A stretch of 64,000 bases of DNA from Microthrixaceae bacterium (GTDB lineage Bacteria > Actinomycetota > Acidimicrobiia > Acidimicrobiales > Iamiaceae): positions 1 through 64,000 of the forward strand of contig JADJDU010000012.1 of NCBI GenBank assembly GCA_016702505.1, given 5' to 3'. Position 1 is the first letter of the stretch, and every line of letters begins with the position of its first letter. This document shows positions 49,972 through 57,432 of this stretch, one piece after another. The translations under genes and the position numbers were made by a program. The notes under the pieces were generated by a model that was not told the origin of the DNA, made no database searches, and was given only the letters and a program-made list of their open reading frames with translations.

Positions 49972-52405
49972 CAACGAAGCCTTCGAGGCCACCCTGGACG
50001 AGTGGCGCAAGAAGGCCACCCCCGCCCACCTCGCCGTCTATGCGACCCGGGATCTCCCCGATGACTCCATCGCGAAGTGGAAGCCCTACCACCACCACCT
50101 GTTCATCAACAAGGTGCTCACTGAGGCCGTCACCGACCCCAAGCGCCGGTTCGTGAACCTGGAGGTCAGCGTCCGCCACGGCAAGTCGATGCTGACCACC
50201 CTCTACCTCGTGGTCTGGTTCCTCGGCATGTACCCCGACAAGCGGGTGGCGATCATCACTCATTCCGGCGACTTCGCCAAGCAATGGGGTGAGGCCACCC
50301 GTGATCTGTTCAAGGTCGTCGGTCCAGACCTGTTCGGGTTGCGGGTGTCCGAGTCCTCGTCGTCCAAGACGCTGTGGAACATCGACGGTCGCAAGGGTGG
50401 CGTCATCGCCCTCGGTCGCGGGGCTGCCATCGAGGGCCAGGGCATCGACCTCGCCGTGCTGGACGACCTCTTGGACCAGCAGGCAGCCGACTCCCCTGCC
50501 GAGATGCGGAAGGCATGGGAGTGGTACCAAGAGGGCCTCCGCCCCCGCATGATGCCCGGTTCCACCGTCGTGATGGTGATGTCGCGCTGGCGCGTGGACG
50601 ACCCAGCCGGGCGCATCGAGGAGCAGATGCGCGAGAACCCCGACGGTGATCGCTGGGAGACCATCCACCTCCCCGCCATAGCGGAGTGTCCGAAGGACGA
50701 GGACCCCGGCGCCTGGACCGACATGCTCGGCCGCAAGGACGGGGAGGCACTGTGGCCCGAGGTCTGGCCGGTGGACGACCTACTCCAGATCAAGGCGTCC
50801 GTAGACCCGATGGTGTGGGAGTCCCGGTTCCAGCAGAACCCCTCCCCTCGCGAGGGCGGGATGTTCAAGGTGGACAACTGGATGCGCCGACCATCCGCAC
50901 CCGAAGGGCTCACCAAAGTCCGGTGCTGGGACCTCGCCGCAACCAAGGGCGGTGGCGACTGGACCGTGGGCGTGCTCATGGGACGCGACACCGAGGACCG
51001 CTTCTTCGTGCTCGACGTGCAGCGGTTCCGCATGGACGGCAACGAGGTGAAGAAGCAGGTCTTGGCTACTGCCAGGGCGGACGGCAAGGGGGTAACCATC
51101 CGCATCGAGCAGGAGCGAGCCGGTGCGGGCAAGGCCGTCATCGCTGACTACCGCAGGATGCTCGTCGGCTACAACCTCATCGGGGCCAAGCCGGAAGGCA
51201 CCAAGGAGCAGCGGGCCATGCCATACGCCGCCCAGCAGCAGGACGGGAACATCTACCTCGTCAACTCCATCGGATGGGAGAAGGACTTCATCGAGGAACA
51301 TCGCACGTTCCCCCGCGGCCGGCACGATGACCAGTGCTTAGTGGGTGACACGCTCGTGCAAACCGCGGCCGGGCCGAAGCGGCTCGATGCCGTGCGCGTG
51401 GGGGACAGCGTGCTCGGGGCAACTGGTTGGGTGGATGTGGAGTGGGCGGGGATGACTTCACCGTCTGCCCCCACTGTCCAGATGGGTCCGCTCACCGGAA
51501 CGCCGACTCATCCCGTTTGGACCGGACGCGGCTGGGTGGGCCTTTCCGACCTGCGTCAAGATGATACGATGCTGCAATGGCGTGCTGTTCAATCGAGGGA
51601 TGCGGTTCCCCGGTCACGGCGAGGGGATGGTGCCGTCGCCACTACAGGTCATGGTGGGGACGCGGCGACCCTCTCGCCGTCGAAGCCCCCCGACTCGACA
51701 AGACGTGCCGAGTGTGCGGCGGTGGCGGGAAGATCGTGCGCGACTTGTGCAACAGGCACTACGCCCTCTGGCGCAGGTATGGAGATACCGAGTACCGAGG
51801 GACAGAGCACGGGTCGGTGCGTGTCGATGAAGTCGTATTCAACGGCGTCCGCTTCCGCAGGTACCCGGACGCAGACAAACCCAACCACCGGCGCTACTAC
51901 TCCCCCGGGGGACAGGACATCGCTCGGGGTGTTGAGTCACTCCACCGCGAGGTCTGGAAGTTCCACAACGGCCCCATCCCGGACGGAGCCGTTGTCCACC
52001 ACGTTGACGAGAACCCACTCAACAACGACATCGACAACCTTGCCCTCATGGATGGAGGAGAACATGCCTCCCACCACCTCCAGGGCAAGTGTTCGGACGC
52101 CCAGCGTGCTCACCTCGAATCCATCCGCCATCTCGCTGCCGCATGGCACCGCTCGGATGAGGGTCGTGAGTGGCATCGAGAACACGCACGCCGACAGGGG
52201 TTCGGCACCCGTGTTCAACTTGCGGACAAGTGACGGGACGTTCTTCGCCAACGGGATCTTGGTCCACAACTGTGACGCGGCCTCAGGTGCCTTCGATGAA
52301 CTCACACAGCTCCAGCCTGCCTCGATCGAGTGGGATGGTGAGATGTCCACCGAGAACGTGGTGGACTACCTGACCTCAGCGAACCCCTACTTCGCCAACG
52401 CCTGA
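49964..52405 (+). CDS. terL: Terminase large subunit precursor with intein
   Basis: 813 codons; ATG 49964. ATPase part: V-S-V-R-H-G-K-S (Walker A, about residues 68-75), L-A-V-L-D-D-L-L (Walker B). Nuclease part: W-D-L-A-A-T-K-G-G-G-D, R-I-E-Q-E-R-A and the last acidic motif R-H-D-D-Q / C-D-A-A. The gene is interrupted at C 51335 by an intein that ends at H-N 52270 before Cys 52271. After splicing, 457 and 44 residues join into a 501-residue terminase, a normal size. Splicing restores the R-H-D-D-Q-C-D nuclease motif exactly. Confidence 0.88.
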   Translation: MADNEAFEATLDEWRKKATPAHLAVYATRDLPDDSIAKWKPYHHHLFINKVLTEAVTDPKRRFVNLEVSVRHGKSMLTTLYLVVWFLGMYPDKRVAIITHSGDFAKQWGEATRDLFKVVGPDLFGLRVSESSSSKTLWNIDGRKGGVIALGRGAAIEGQGIDLAVLDDLLDQQAADSPAEMRKAWEWYQEGLRPRMMPGSTVVMVMSRWRVDDPAGRIEEQMRENPDGDRWETIHLPAIAECPKDEDPGAWTDMLGRKDGEALWPEVWPVDDLLQIKASVDPMVWESRFQQNPSPREGGMFKVDNWMRRPSAPEGLTKVRCWDLAATKGGGDWTVGVLMGRDTEDRFFVLDVQRFRMDGNEVKKQVLATARADGKGVTIRIEQERAGAGKAVIADYRRMLVGYNLIGAKPEGTKEQRAMPYAAQQQDGNIYLVNSIGWEKDFIEEHRTFPRGRHDDQCLVGDTLVQTAAGPKRLDAVRVGDSVLGATGWVDVEWAGMTSPSAPTVQMGPLTGTPTHPVWTGRGWVGLSDLRQDDTMLQWRAVQSRDAVPRSRRGDGAVATTGHGGDAATLSPSKPPDSTRRAECAAVAGRSCATCATGTTPSGAGMEIPSTEGQSTGRCVSMKSYSTASASAGTRTQTNPTTGATTPPGDRTSLGVLSHSTARSGSSTTAPSRTEPLSTTLTRTHSTTTSTTLPSWMEENMPPTTSRASVRTPSVLTSNPSAISLPHGTARMRVVSGIENTHADRGSAPVFNLRTSDGTFFANGILVHNCDAASGAFDELTQLQPASIEWDGEMSTENVVDYLTSANPYFANA
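51565..51570 (+). promoter_or_regulatory. -10 box inside the intein
   Basis: TACGAT, 6 nt before ATG 51577 of the nested HNH gene. The same TACGAT serves as -10 in several promoters of this phage. No ribosome site. Confidence 0.42.
51577..52233 (+). CDS. HNH endonuclease nested in the TerL intein, in another frame
   Basis: 218 residues, one frame off from terL. N-terminal finger C-C-S-I-E-G-C then A-R-G-W-C-R-R-H-Y, a second zinc site C-R-V-C-G-G-G-G then C-N-R-H, and an HNH core V-V-H-H-V-D-E-N-P-L-N-N-D-I-D-N-L. Similar to the HNH gene at 13214. The terL frame stays open through all 657 bases. Confidence 0.85.
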   Translation: MACCSIEGCGSPVTARGWCRRHYRSWWGRGDPLAVEAPRLDKTCRVCGGGGKIVRDLCNRHYALWRRYGDTEYRGTEHGSVRVDEVVFNGVRFRRYPDADKPNHRRYYSPGGQDIARGVESLHREVWKFHNGPIPDGAVVHHVDENPLNNDIDNLALMDGGEHASHHLQGKCSDAQRAHLESIRHLAAAWHRSDEGREWHREHARRQGFGTRVQLADK

Positions 52406-52439
52406 ACCGCGAGCACGGCAAGACACACCACCTGGCGGG

Positions 52440-52679
52440 TCACGGCGTGGTCTCGTTGGCGTAGTGGACCAGGGCGGCAGCCAAGGCACGGGCCTCGTCC
52501 GGCGACATGTGCACCTCGGCGTTCCCCTCGACCTTCGGCAGGTGCCAACCGTGGCCGCAGAGGCCCCGGCGGCACTGCCAGTCGGCGAGGATCGACCCCG
52601 CCAGTGGGCCGGTGAGGGTCACGGCCCCGAGGGTGACGCCGACCACCGTGGAGATGCGGCGCTTTGTCGAGCGCTTCAT
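52440..52679 (-). CDS. Small membrane/secreted protein
   Basis: 79 residues; ATG 52679. Basic start K-R-S-T-K-R-R then a hydrophobic stretch (T-V-V-G-V-T-L-G-A-V-T-L-T-G). Ends 35 bases from the convergent terL stop; no terminator was visible between them. Last gene of the right arm. Confidence 0.55.
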   Translation of the reverse strand: MKRSTKRRISTVVGVTLGAVTLTGPLAGSILADWQCRRGLCGHGWHLPKVEGNAEVHMSPDEARALAAALVHYANETTP

Positions 52680-52864
52680 CGGTCGGCCCTCTCGTTGACG
52701 GCCACGATGTCGTGACCGAGCTGGAGCAGGCCGCACCCGGCGAGGACCGCGGTCAACCGCCACCCCTCGATGTCGAGCGCCCACGAGAAGCACGTGGCAG
52801 CGACACCGATGCATACGTAGGGCAGCAGACGCCCCCACCACGGAACAACACTCGACCTACTCAC
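52676..52864 (-). CDS. Small membrane protein
   Basis: 62 residues; ATG 52864, overlapping the next gene. Two transmembrane helices (L-L-P-Y-V-C-I-G-V-A-A-T and A-V-L-A-G-C-G-L-L). Function unknown. Confidence 0.58.
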   Translation of the reverse strand: MSRSSVVPWWGRLLPYVCIGVAATCFSWALDIEGWRLTAVLAGCGLLQLGHDIVAVNERADR

Positions 52865-53052
52865 CCCTCACCCCTCTCGTTGTGCGCCCTGGCAGCAGCC
52901 ACCGACGCTTCCCAGTCCGCATTGCGGGGCCACGCCGTACCGCACTTGCCGTGCGCCCAGAACAGCACCCCGTCGTAGACCTCGGGGTACTCGATGCCGT
53001 ACAGCTCCACGTCAGGGACCGGACCACACTTCGGGCACTCATGGGTGGTCAT
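52861..53052 (-). CDS. Small zinc-finger-like protein
   Basis: 63 residues; ATG 53052. Starts with H-E-C-P-K-C-G and has a second C-G-T-A-W; possible zinc site. Unknown function. Confidence 0.55.
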   Translation of the reverse strand: MTTHECPKCGPVPDVELYGIEYPEVYDGVLFWAHGKCGTAWPRNADWEASVAAARAHNERGEG

Positions 53053-53327
53053 GCTCGGCCGCCGTTGCCGTTGCCGTTGCCGTAGCCGTAGCCGTAGCCG
53101 TCGCCGTCGCCGTTGCCGTTGCCGTCGCCGTAGCCGTTGCCGTTGCCGTAGCCGTAGCCGTAGCCGTTGCCGTAGCCGTAGCCGTAGCCGTAGCCGTAGC
53201 CGTTGCCGTTGCCGTCGCCGTCGCCGTCGCCGTAGCCGTAGCCGTTGCCGTAGCCGTAGCCGCGAGGACCGGCGTCCTCCACGACGGACAGCACACCCCG
53301 CCCCGTCATCCGAGATGCTCCGCCCAC
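53049..53327 (-). CDS. Gly-X repeat protein
   Basis: 92 residues; ATG 53327 (53309 is an alternative). Residues about 23-88 are a G-[YND] dipeptide repeat, encoded by a GGCTAC/GGCAAC/GGCGAC-type hexanucleotide array. The composition is that of a low-complexity, phase-separating or collagen-free glycine polymer. Coupled to the next gene by ATGA. Function unknown; repeats may expand and shrink. Confidence 0.55.
   Translation of the reverse strand: MGGASRMTGRGVLSVVEDAGPRGYGYGNGYGYGDGDGDGNGNGYGYGYGYGYGNGYGYGYGNGNGYGDGNGNGDGDGYGYGYGNGNGNGGRA
53058..53262. repeat. Hexanucleotide tandem array
   Basis: About 34 units of GCCGTAGCCGTT/GCCGTC-type 6-mers on the plus strand, encoding the Gly-X repeat on the minus strand. 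Confidence 0.92.
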
Positions 53328-53614
53328 GCCTCAGCATCAGCGTGGATCGTCGCCACCACGGCCAACTCATGGATCTCCACAACCCCAGCAGGGTCGAGGA
53401 CAGTCCCACCCAACGGCCCAGCCACAAGCTCACCCAACCCGACGGACGTGCCCCACTGGCGGATGTTGCGGGCACCAGTCAGAGTGACCACGTCGTTCTC
53501 GTGCCGGTAGTACCCGACCCATACCCATCCACGCTGGCCGATCACGATCCGCACCTCACCACCCACAGGGCGCACCGGTGCGTACTCGACACCATCAATC
53601 GTTACGTTGCTCAC
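53306..53614 (-). CDS. DUF6948-like small protein
   Basis: 102 residues from GTG 53614 after AAGGAGAAGG. V-V-T-L-T-G-A-R-N-I-R-Q-W-G followed by L-G-E-L-V-A-G-P-L resembles the DUF6948 pattern (A-R-x-x-W-x-W-x-G-A-A-S-L-x-x-L). Small phage protein family with unknown role. A CAA/CAG-type run just upstream (53628-53654) is in the leader. Confidence 0.55.
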   Translation of the reverse strand: MSNVTIDGVEYAPVRPVGGEVRIVIGQRGWVWVGYYRHENDVVTLTGARNIRQWGTSVGLGELVAGPLGGTVLDPAGVVEIHELAVVATIHADAEAWAEHLG

Positions 53615-53666
53615 TTGCCTTCTCCTTGTTGTTTGTTGTTGTTGCTGCTGCATGTCTGATTGGTGC

Positions 53667-54428
53667 TCACCGCTGCACCTCCCACTCTTCGATCCGCACA
53701 CGACACAACGCCATCGCGGCCTCGTACTCATCCGCATGGTCCGGTGCTCGACGCTGCACCTCAGCGGTCAGGTCATCGAGGGTTGCCCCGTCCGGGCGCC
53801 AGCACCCGACACTCACCCAGTACCCCGTCTCAGCGCGGAACAGGGTCAGGGTCTGGTCCTCGGACCCGATCGGGCCGACGGTCAGGACATGGCGGGGAGC
53901 GGACACCTGAGCGGCCCCGAACACCTCAGCGTTCCCGGACACCTCAGCGTCCCCGGACACCTCAGCGGTCCCGGACACCCGAGCGTTCCCGTACACCTCA
54001 GCGTCCCCGGACACCCGAGCGGTCTCGGACACCCGAGCGGCCCCGAACACCTCAGCGTTCCCGGACACCTCAGCGGCCCCGGACACCTCAGCGGTCCCGG
54101 ACACCCGAGCGGTCCCGGACACCTCAGCAGCCCCGCACACCCGAGCGGTCCCGTACACCCAAGCGGACCCGGACACCCGAGCGGTCTCGAACACCCGAGC
54201 GTCGGGTCCGACGTAAGCCGTCTCATCGACTGACGCCGTGTCCTCCACCCATCCGCCCCCATTCGGGTGACGATGCCACCCCGGACGTTCATCGCTCATC
54301 GCTGTCTCCTCCACGACCTGGGCCACCAGCACCGCCACCACCAGCCCGGCCACGATCCACCAATCCCACGCCCCACGCCCAACGGCATCTACCGCGGCGA
54401 TCACCGGGCCGAGGATCAGGTCGGTCAT
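53667..54428 (-). CDS. Membrane-anchored hexapeptide-repeat protein
   Basis: 253 residues if ATG 54428 is used: an N-terminal transmembrane segment (I-V-A-G-L-V-V-A-V-L-V-A-Q) and then 20 or more A-x-V-x-G/E/D-x units (V-S-G-T-A-E-V-S-G) that would build a left-handed beta-helix. An internal ATG at 54299 has its own GGAGGAG site and would give the helix part without the membrane anchor. The last 60 residues are a separate helical domain. Function unknown. Confidence 0.58.
   Translation of the reverse strand: MTDLILGPVIAAVDAVGRGAWDWWIVAGLVVAVLVAQVVEETAMSDERPGWHRHPNGGGWVEDTASVDETAYVGPDARVFETARVSGSAWVYGTARVCGAAEVSGTARVSGTAEVSGAAEVSGNAEVFGAARVSETARVSGDAEVYGNARVSGTAEVSGDAEVSGNAEVFGAAQVSAPRHVLTVGPIGSEDQTLTLFRAETGYWVSVGCWRPDGATLDDLTAEVQRRAPDHADEYEAAMALCRVRIEEWEVQR
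53904..54200. repeat. 18/36-bp repeats encoding the beta-helix
   Basis: Tandem units related to CCGGACACCTCAGCGGTC with point changes. Confidence 0.85.
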
Positions 54429-55290
54429 CGGTCGCCGTCCTGTCGCAGCACCTCGACGGTGCCATCGGGGTCGACGGGTGAGTGCAGCTTCGTGCCACCC
54501 TCGACCACCCGCACCCACGGCCCCTCATCGTCGGAGCCGACCTCCACGAACGGGTCGCCAGCCAGGCCGAGGCGGTCCTCGCTTCCCACCACGGCACCCG
54601 CTCCGTCTCCGGTTCGGGCACGGCCCGGGGATCACGCACCTCCACCCACACGGTGTCGGAGAAGGCGACCATCTGGTCGTTGTTCACCCACACGAGATCC
54701 GAGCGGCGCCGCACCTGCTCGCCCCGCACCTGCCCGGCCTGGGCGAGCCACGTCGGCACCCCGTCCTCATCGACCAGTCCGGACAGCACCGCACCCGGCC
54801 ACGGCGGGACGGGGGTGGCGTCCAGTTCGTCGGCCCAACTGCGGATGATTCGCTTGATTCCCGGGTCCTCGATGTAGCCGGAGTTGGCTATCCAGCGCAG
54901 CCGGTTGGCGGCGTCTCGCAGGACGCCATCCGGCCACGACGGGACGGGGGGCGGGGCGGCGAAGCACGCCCACCGGACGACCGCCTCCAGCAGCTCCTCC
55001 AGCAGCTCCTCGATCAGTTCCCGGGACTCCGGGTGCGTCTCCGCGTGCCGACGGGCACGGGACACCAGGTCATCCGGGGCGGGAGGCTCCGGGGACCACG
55101 ACCACGACGCGGGGACGCGGTAGCGGCAGTTGGCCTTCGTGCACCCGGCGAACTGCTCGGCCGTCTCGTTATTGGTGCCCGGTTGCCAGTCGTAGCCCCA
55201 GTTCCGCTGCACCTCGACTCCGGCTGCGACCGCTGCGGCCAGCTCCACCGGATCGGCGCACTCACGCCACCCATCACGTTCCTCGCTCAT
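54425..55290 (-). CDS. Unknown protein with a likely frameshift near 54570
   Basis: Starts at ATG 55290 (ATGA overlap). The first frame is protein-like to about V-P-E-P-E-T-E-R-V-P, then degenerates, while the other frame continues with V-V-G-S-E-D-R-L-G-L-A-G-D-P-F-V-E-V and ends at a TGA overlapping ATG 54428. A single indel around 54565-54585 would give one protein of about 285 residues. N-terminal half acidic and helical, with R-A-R-R-H-A-E-T-H and an E-E-L-L-E-E-L-L coiled coil. If not an indel, a small separate gene starting at GTG near 54573 is possible. Confidence 0.5.
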
Positions 55291-56042
55291 CGTTCGTCCT
55301 CTCGTCCGATCAGCCCCTCGGGCAGTCCGCACACCTCGACCCACTGGCCGATCAGCCGGTCTCGCATGGTGGGCGTGTAGGGGCCGTCGTCGGTGGCGAG
55401 GTCCCACGTCACGACCGCCCTGGCCGCATCCCAGGCCGCATCCCAGGCCGCATCCCTGGCCGCATCCCAGGCCGCATCCCAGGCCGCATCCCAGGCCGCA
55501 TCCCAGGCCGCATCCCTGGCCGCAGCCCCGGCCGCAGCCCAGGCCGCATCCCAGGCCGCAGCCCAGGCCGCAGCCCAGGCCGCATCCCAGGCCGCACCCC
55601 TGGCCGCAGCCCAGACCGCAGCCCGGGCCGTATCCCTGGCCGCATCCCGGGCCGCATCCCCGGCCGCATCCATGGCATCTCGCAGCCGCTCTGCCTCGTC
55701 GGCGGTGAGGACCGCAGCACGCCGCACCAACGAGACGACCGCACGCCACTGCGGCCCGAACGTCGCCTCCAAGTCAGCGTCGGTGATGTCCCAGCCCTGC
55801 CGGGCCAACGCCACCACCTCCGCCTCCGTGCGGTCGTCGTCGTCGTTCCAGCCCGTGGACCAGCGGCCCAGACGGGCCTCGACCCGTTCGATCAGGTGGG
55901 CGTCGCCCGGCACCGGGCAGCACCTGCGGATCGCACCGTGCAGACACATCGACAGTCCGTCGCTGTAGGAGCCCTGCCGCCAATGCCCTTCCAGCATCGA
56001 CGCCATGTCGTCGCCTCCAACATGGATCACGGTCTCGCTCAT
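55287..56042 (-). CDS. Repeat protein with Trp/Ala/Asp array
   Basis: 251 residues; ATG 56042 after GAAGGAG. Residues about 124-205 are repeats of D-A-A-W or D-A-A-R (4 residues, 12 bp), a pattern found in some phage and actinobacterial proteins; it would form an amphipathic helix with Trp on one face. The first 120 residues are acidic and helical. Transcribed from the promoter at 56072-56100. Confidence 0.6.
   Translation of the reverse strand: MSETVIHVGGDDMASMLEGHWRQGSYSDGLSMCLHGAIRRCCPVPGDAHLIERVEARLGRWSTGWNDDDDRTEAEVVALARQGWDITDADLEATFGPQWRAVVSLVRRAAVLTADEAERLRDAMDAAGDAARDAARDTARAAVWAAARGAAWDAAWAAAWAAAWDAAWAAAGAAARDAAWDAAWDAAWDAAWDAARDAAWDAAWDAARAVVTWDLATDDGPYTPTMRDRLIGQWVEVCGLPEGLIGREDER
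55427..55674. repeat. 12-bp tandem repeat
   Basis: Units GCATCCCAGGCC, GCAGCCCAGGCC and GCATCCCTGGCC repeated about 20 times. Encodes the D-A-A-W array. Confidence 0.92.
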
Positions 56043-56593
56043 CGGTTCTTCTCCTTCGTAGGGGTGGCCTCACTGTAATGCGACGGGTGGTTGGAGTCAA
56101 ACACCCACTTCGTCACCAATGAACCGCGGACCATCTTCTGCTCCGGCACCAACCACCCCAACTCCAACTCCAGCGAGTCACCCTCGGCGTTCTGCACGGC
56201 CATGCGGGGGGTCGGCCACCAACGGGCACGGGGATGCTTGCAGCGGTAGGCAGGCAGCACCACAGCGGAATGGGCACGCACCGCCCTGCCCTGGTAGCCG
56301 GGGTGCCTCGCCATGCGGTTCAGCACGTCCTCCACCTTCGCCACCAGCTTGCCCACCCGGGCGGCGAACACCTCGCCCTCCTTGGAGGCGCCGAGCGGGA
56401 CGGTGCTGTGACGGTAGCCCCACGCTAGGAGGGCGTCCCACATCTCCGGGCTGGCTTCGAGGGTGTTCATGGCCGTGGTCCCGACGGCCGACACGGCGAC
56501 CGGCCTGGACAGGACGGCGAGCCACTCCACCGGCAACGTGCCATCCCGGCGCAGCGCGTCGCACCAGGGCTTGGCGATGTTGACGCGGATCAC
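56039..56593 (-). CDS. Unknown protein
   Basis: 184 residues from GTG 56593, overlapping the nuclease stop. Mixed fold with R-C-K-H-P-R-A-R-W-W and a W-L-V-P-E-Q-K segment. Partner of the nuclease by coupling only. Confidence 0.55.
   Translation of the reverse strand: MIRVNIAKPWCDALRRDGTLPVEWLAVLSRPVAVSAVGTTAMNTLEASPEMWDALLAWGYRHSTVPLGASKEGEVFAARVGKLVAKVEDVLNRMARHPGYQGRAVRAHSAVVLPAYRCKHPRARWWPTPRMAVQNAEGDSLELELGWLVPEQKMVRGSLVTKWVFDSNHPSHYSEATPTKEKNR
56072..56100 (-). promoter_or_regulatory. Leftward promoter, TTGACT-N17-TACAGT
   Basis: On the minus strand: TTGACT, 17 bp ending CGCAT, TACAGT, then CCACCCCTACGAAGGAGAAG before ATG 56042. The same design as the rightward promoters at 10934, 12198 and 16200. 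It lies in the end of the 56039-56593 gene. Confidence 0.74.
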
Positions 56594-57429
56594 GACAACC
56601 CCAGCAGTTCCCGTGCTGGCCCGACGCTCTTGTTCAACCGCCACCGCTCGCGCACCGTCGCCTCGCCCGATGGGCAGCGGTCCACGTAGGGACACCACCC
56701 GCACAGCGCGCTGGGCTGCGCCTCGGGCACCACCTCAGAGCGGCGCTGGTGCAGGATCGCACTCACGGCGTCGCCCCACGAGGCAGCGGCCACCTCGGAC
56801 TCGCCGTGGGGGTTCGGGGGGCCTAGGAGCAACTGCGACGGGGCATCGTGCGGAGCGAACAGCAGGCCGTAGGCGTGGACATCCCAGCCCTGCTCGGCCA
56901 GCACCGCGAAGTAGAGGGCCGGCTGGATCAGCTTCTCCATGATCTGGTCCTCGTACCACGGGGTGTGGGGCTTCGGAGGCGAGCCCGTCTTGAGGTCGAT
57001 CACGAACACGAGGCGACCCTTGCGGGCCACCATGTCCACGAACCCGTAGAACTCCAAGCCCCAGCCGTCCCATGCCCGAAGCTCTTCCTCCACCAGCAGC
57101 ACCTCATCGAGCCTGGAGAGGCGCTCCACGGCCGAGTGGAGGGAAGCCCGGCAGGTCTCGTAGAACTCGGAGGGGTCGGATGTGATCGGGGTCTTGTCGG
57201 CCTTGTCGTAGGCGACGGACAAGTGGTAGTCCATGTCGGCCACGGTCGGCGGACGGACAGGACCGACGGGGAACAGGGCCTCCACCGCGGCGTGAACGAT
57301 CGTCCCCCGCAGCATCTCCTCGGACGGCGGGTACTCCGGCCACCCATCGACGTACTTATGCCACCACTTGAGGGGGCATTGCCGCCAAGTGGCGAGGCCT
57401 GACGGGGACAGATGGGTGACCGGAGACAA
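56590..57429 (-). CDS. Cas4/RecB-family (PD-(D/E)XK) nuclease
   Basis: 279 residues from TTG 57429 with GGAGTAGAGG upstream. Motifs: H-A-A-V-E-A-L (motif I, His), G-F-V-D-M-V (motif II Asp), V-I-D-L-K-T-G (D-x-K), Q-P-A-L-Y-F-A-V (Q-x-x-x-Y) and the C-terminal C-G-W-C-P-Y-V-D-R-C-P, with an early cysteine (R-Q-C-P) as the fourth ligand of a Fe-S cluster. Such nucleases resect DNA ends; in phages they serve recombination with annealing proteins. No Cas1/Cas2 or CRISPR array is nearby. Confidence 0.82.
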   Translation of the reverse strand: MSPVTHLSPSGLATWRQCPLKWWHKYVDGWPEYPPSEEMLRGTIVHAAVEALFPVGPVRPPTVADMDYHLSVAYDKADKTPITSDPSEFYETCRASLHSAVERLSRLDEVLLVEEELRAWDGWGLEFYGFVDMVARKGRLVFVIDLKTGSPPKPHTPWYEDQIMEKLIQPALYFAVLAEQGWDVHAYGLLFAPHDAPSQLLLGPPNPHGESEVAAASWGDAVSAILHQRRSEVVPEAQPSALCGWCPYVDRCPSGEATVRERWRLNKSVGPARELLGLS

Positions 57430-57432
57430 CCT

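Larger units (their letters stand above)
51335..52270 (+). mobile_element. Intein in TerL (312 codons)
   Basis: Starts with C-L-V-G-D-T-L-V-Q-T (block A: Cys1, then G-D). Block B: G-T-P-T-H-P-V-W-T-G (T-x-x-H). The end reads V-F-N-L-R-T-S-D-G-T-F-F-A-N-G-I-L-V-H-N and then C+1 (blocks F and G: the penultimate His and final Asn). The middle, about codons 80-285, has no protein-like content in this frame because it is the shadow of an HNH gene. The N- and C-splicing blocks are complete, so splicing is plausible. Confidence 0.9.

Noticed and set aside
21575..52405. Long antisense open frames across the late region
   Set aside because: They mirror real genes, are rich in R, G, H and V, and lack ribosome sites; typical shadows in high-GC DNA.
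56590..57429. CRISPR-associated Cas4 function
   Set aside because: No Cas1, Cas2 or array is present; phage homologues are recombination nucleases.
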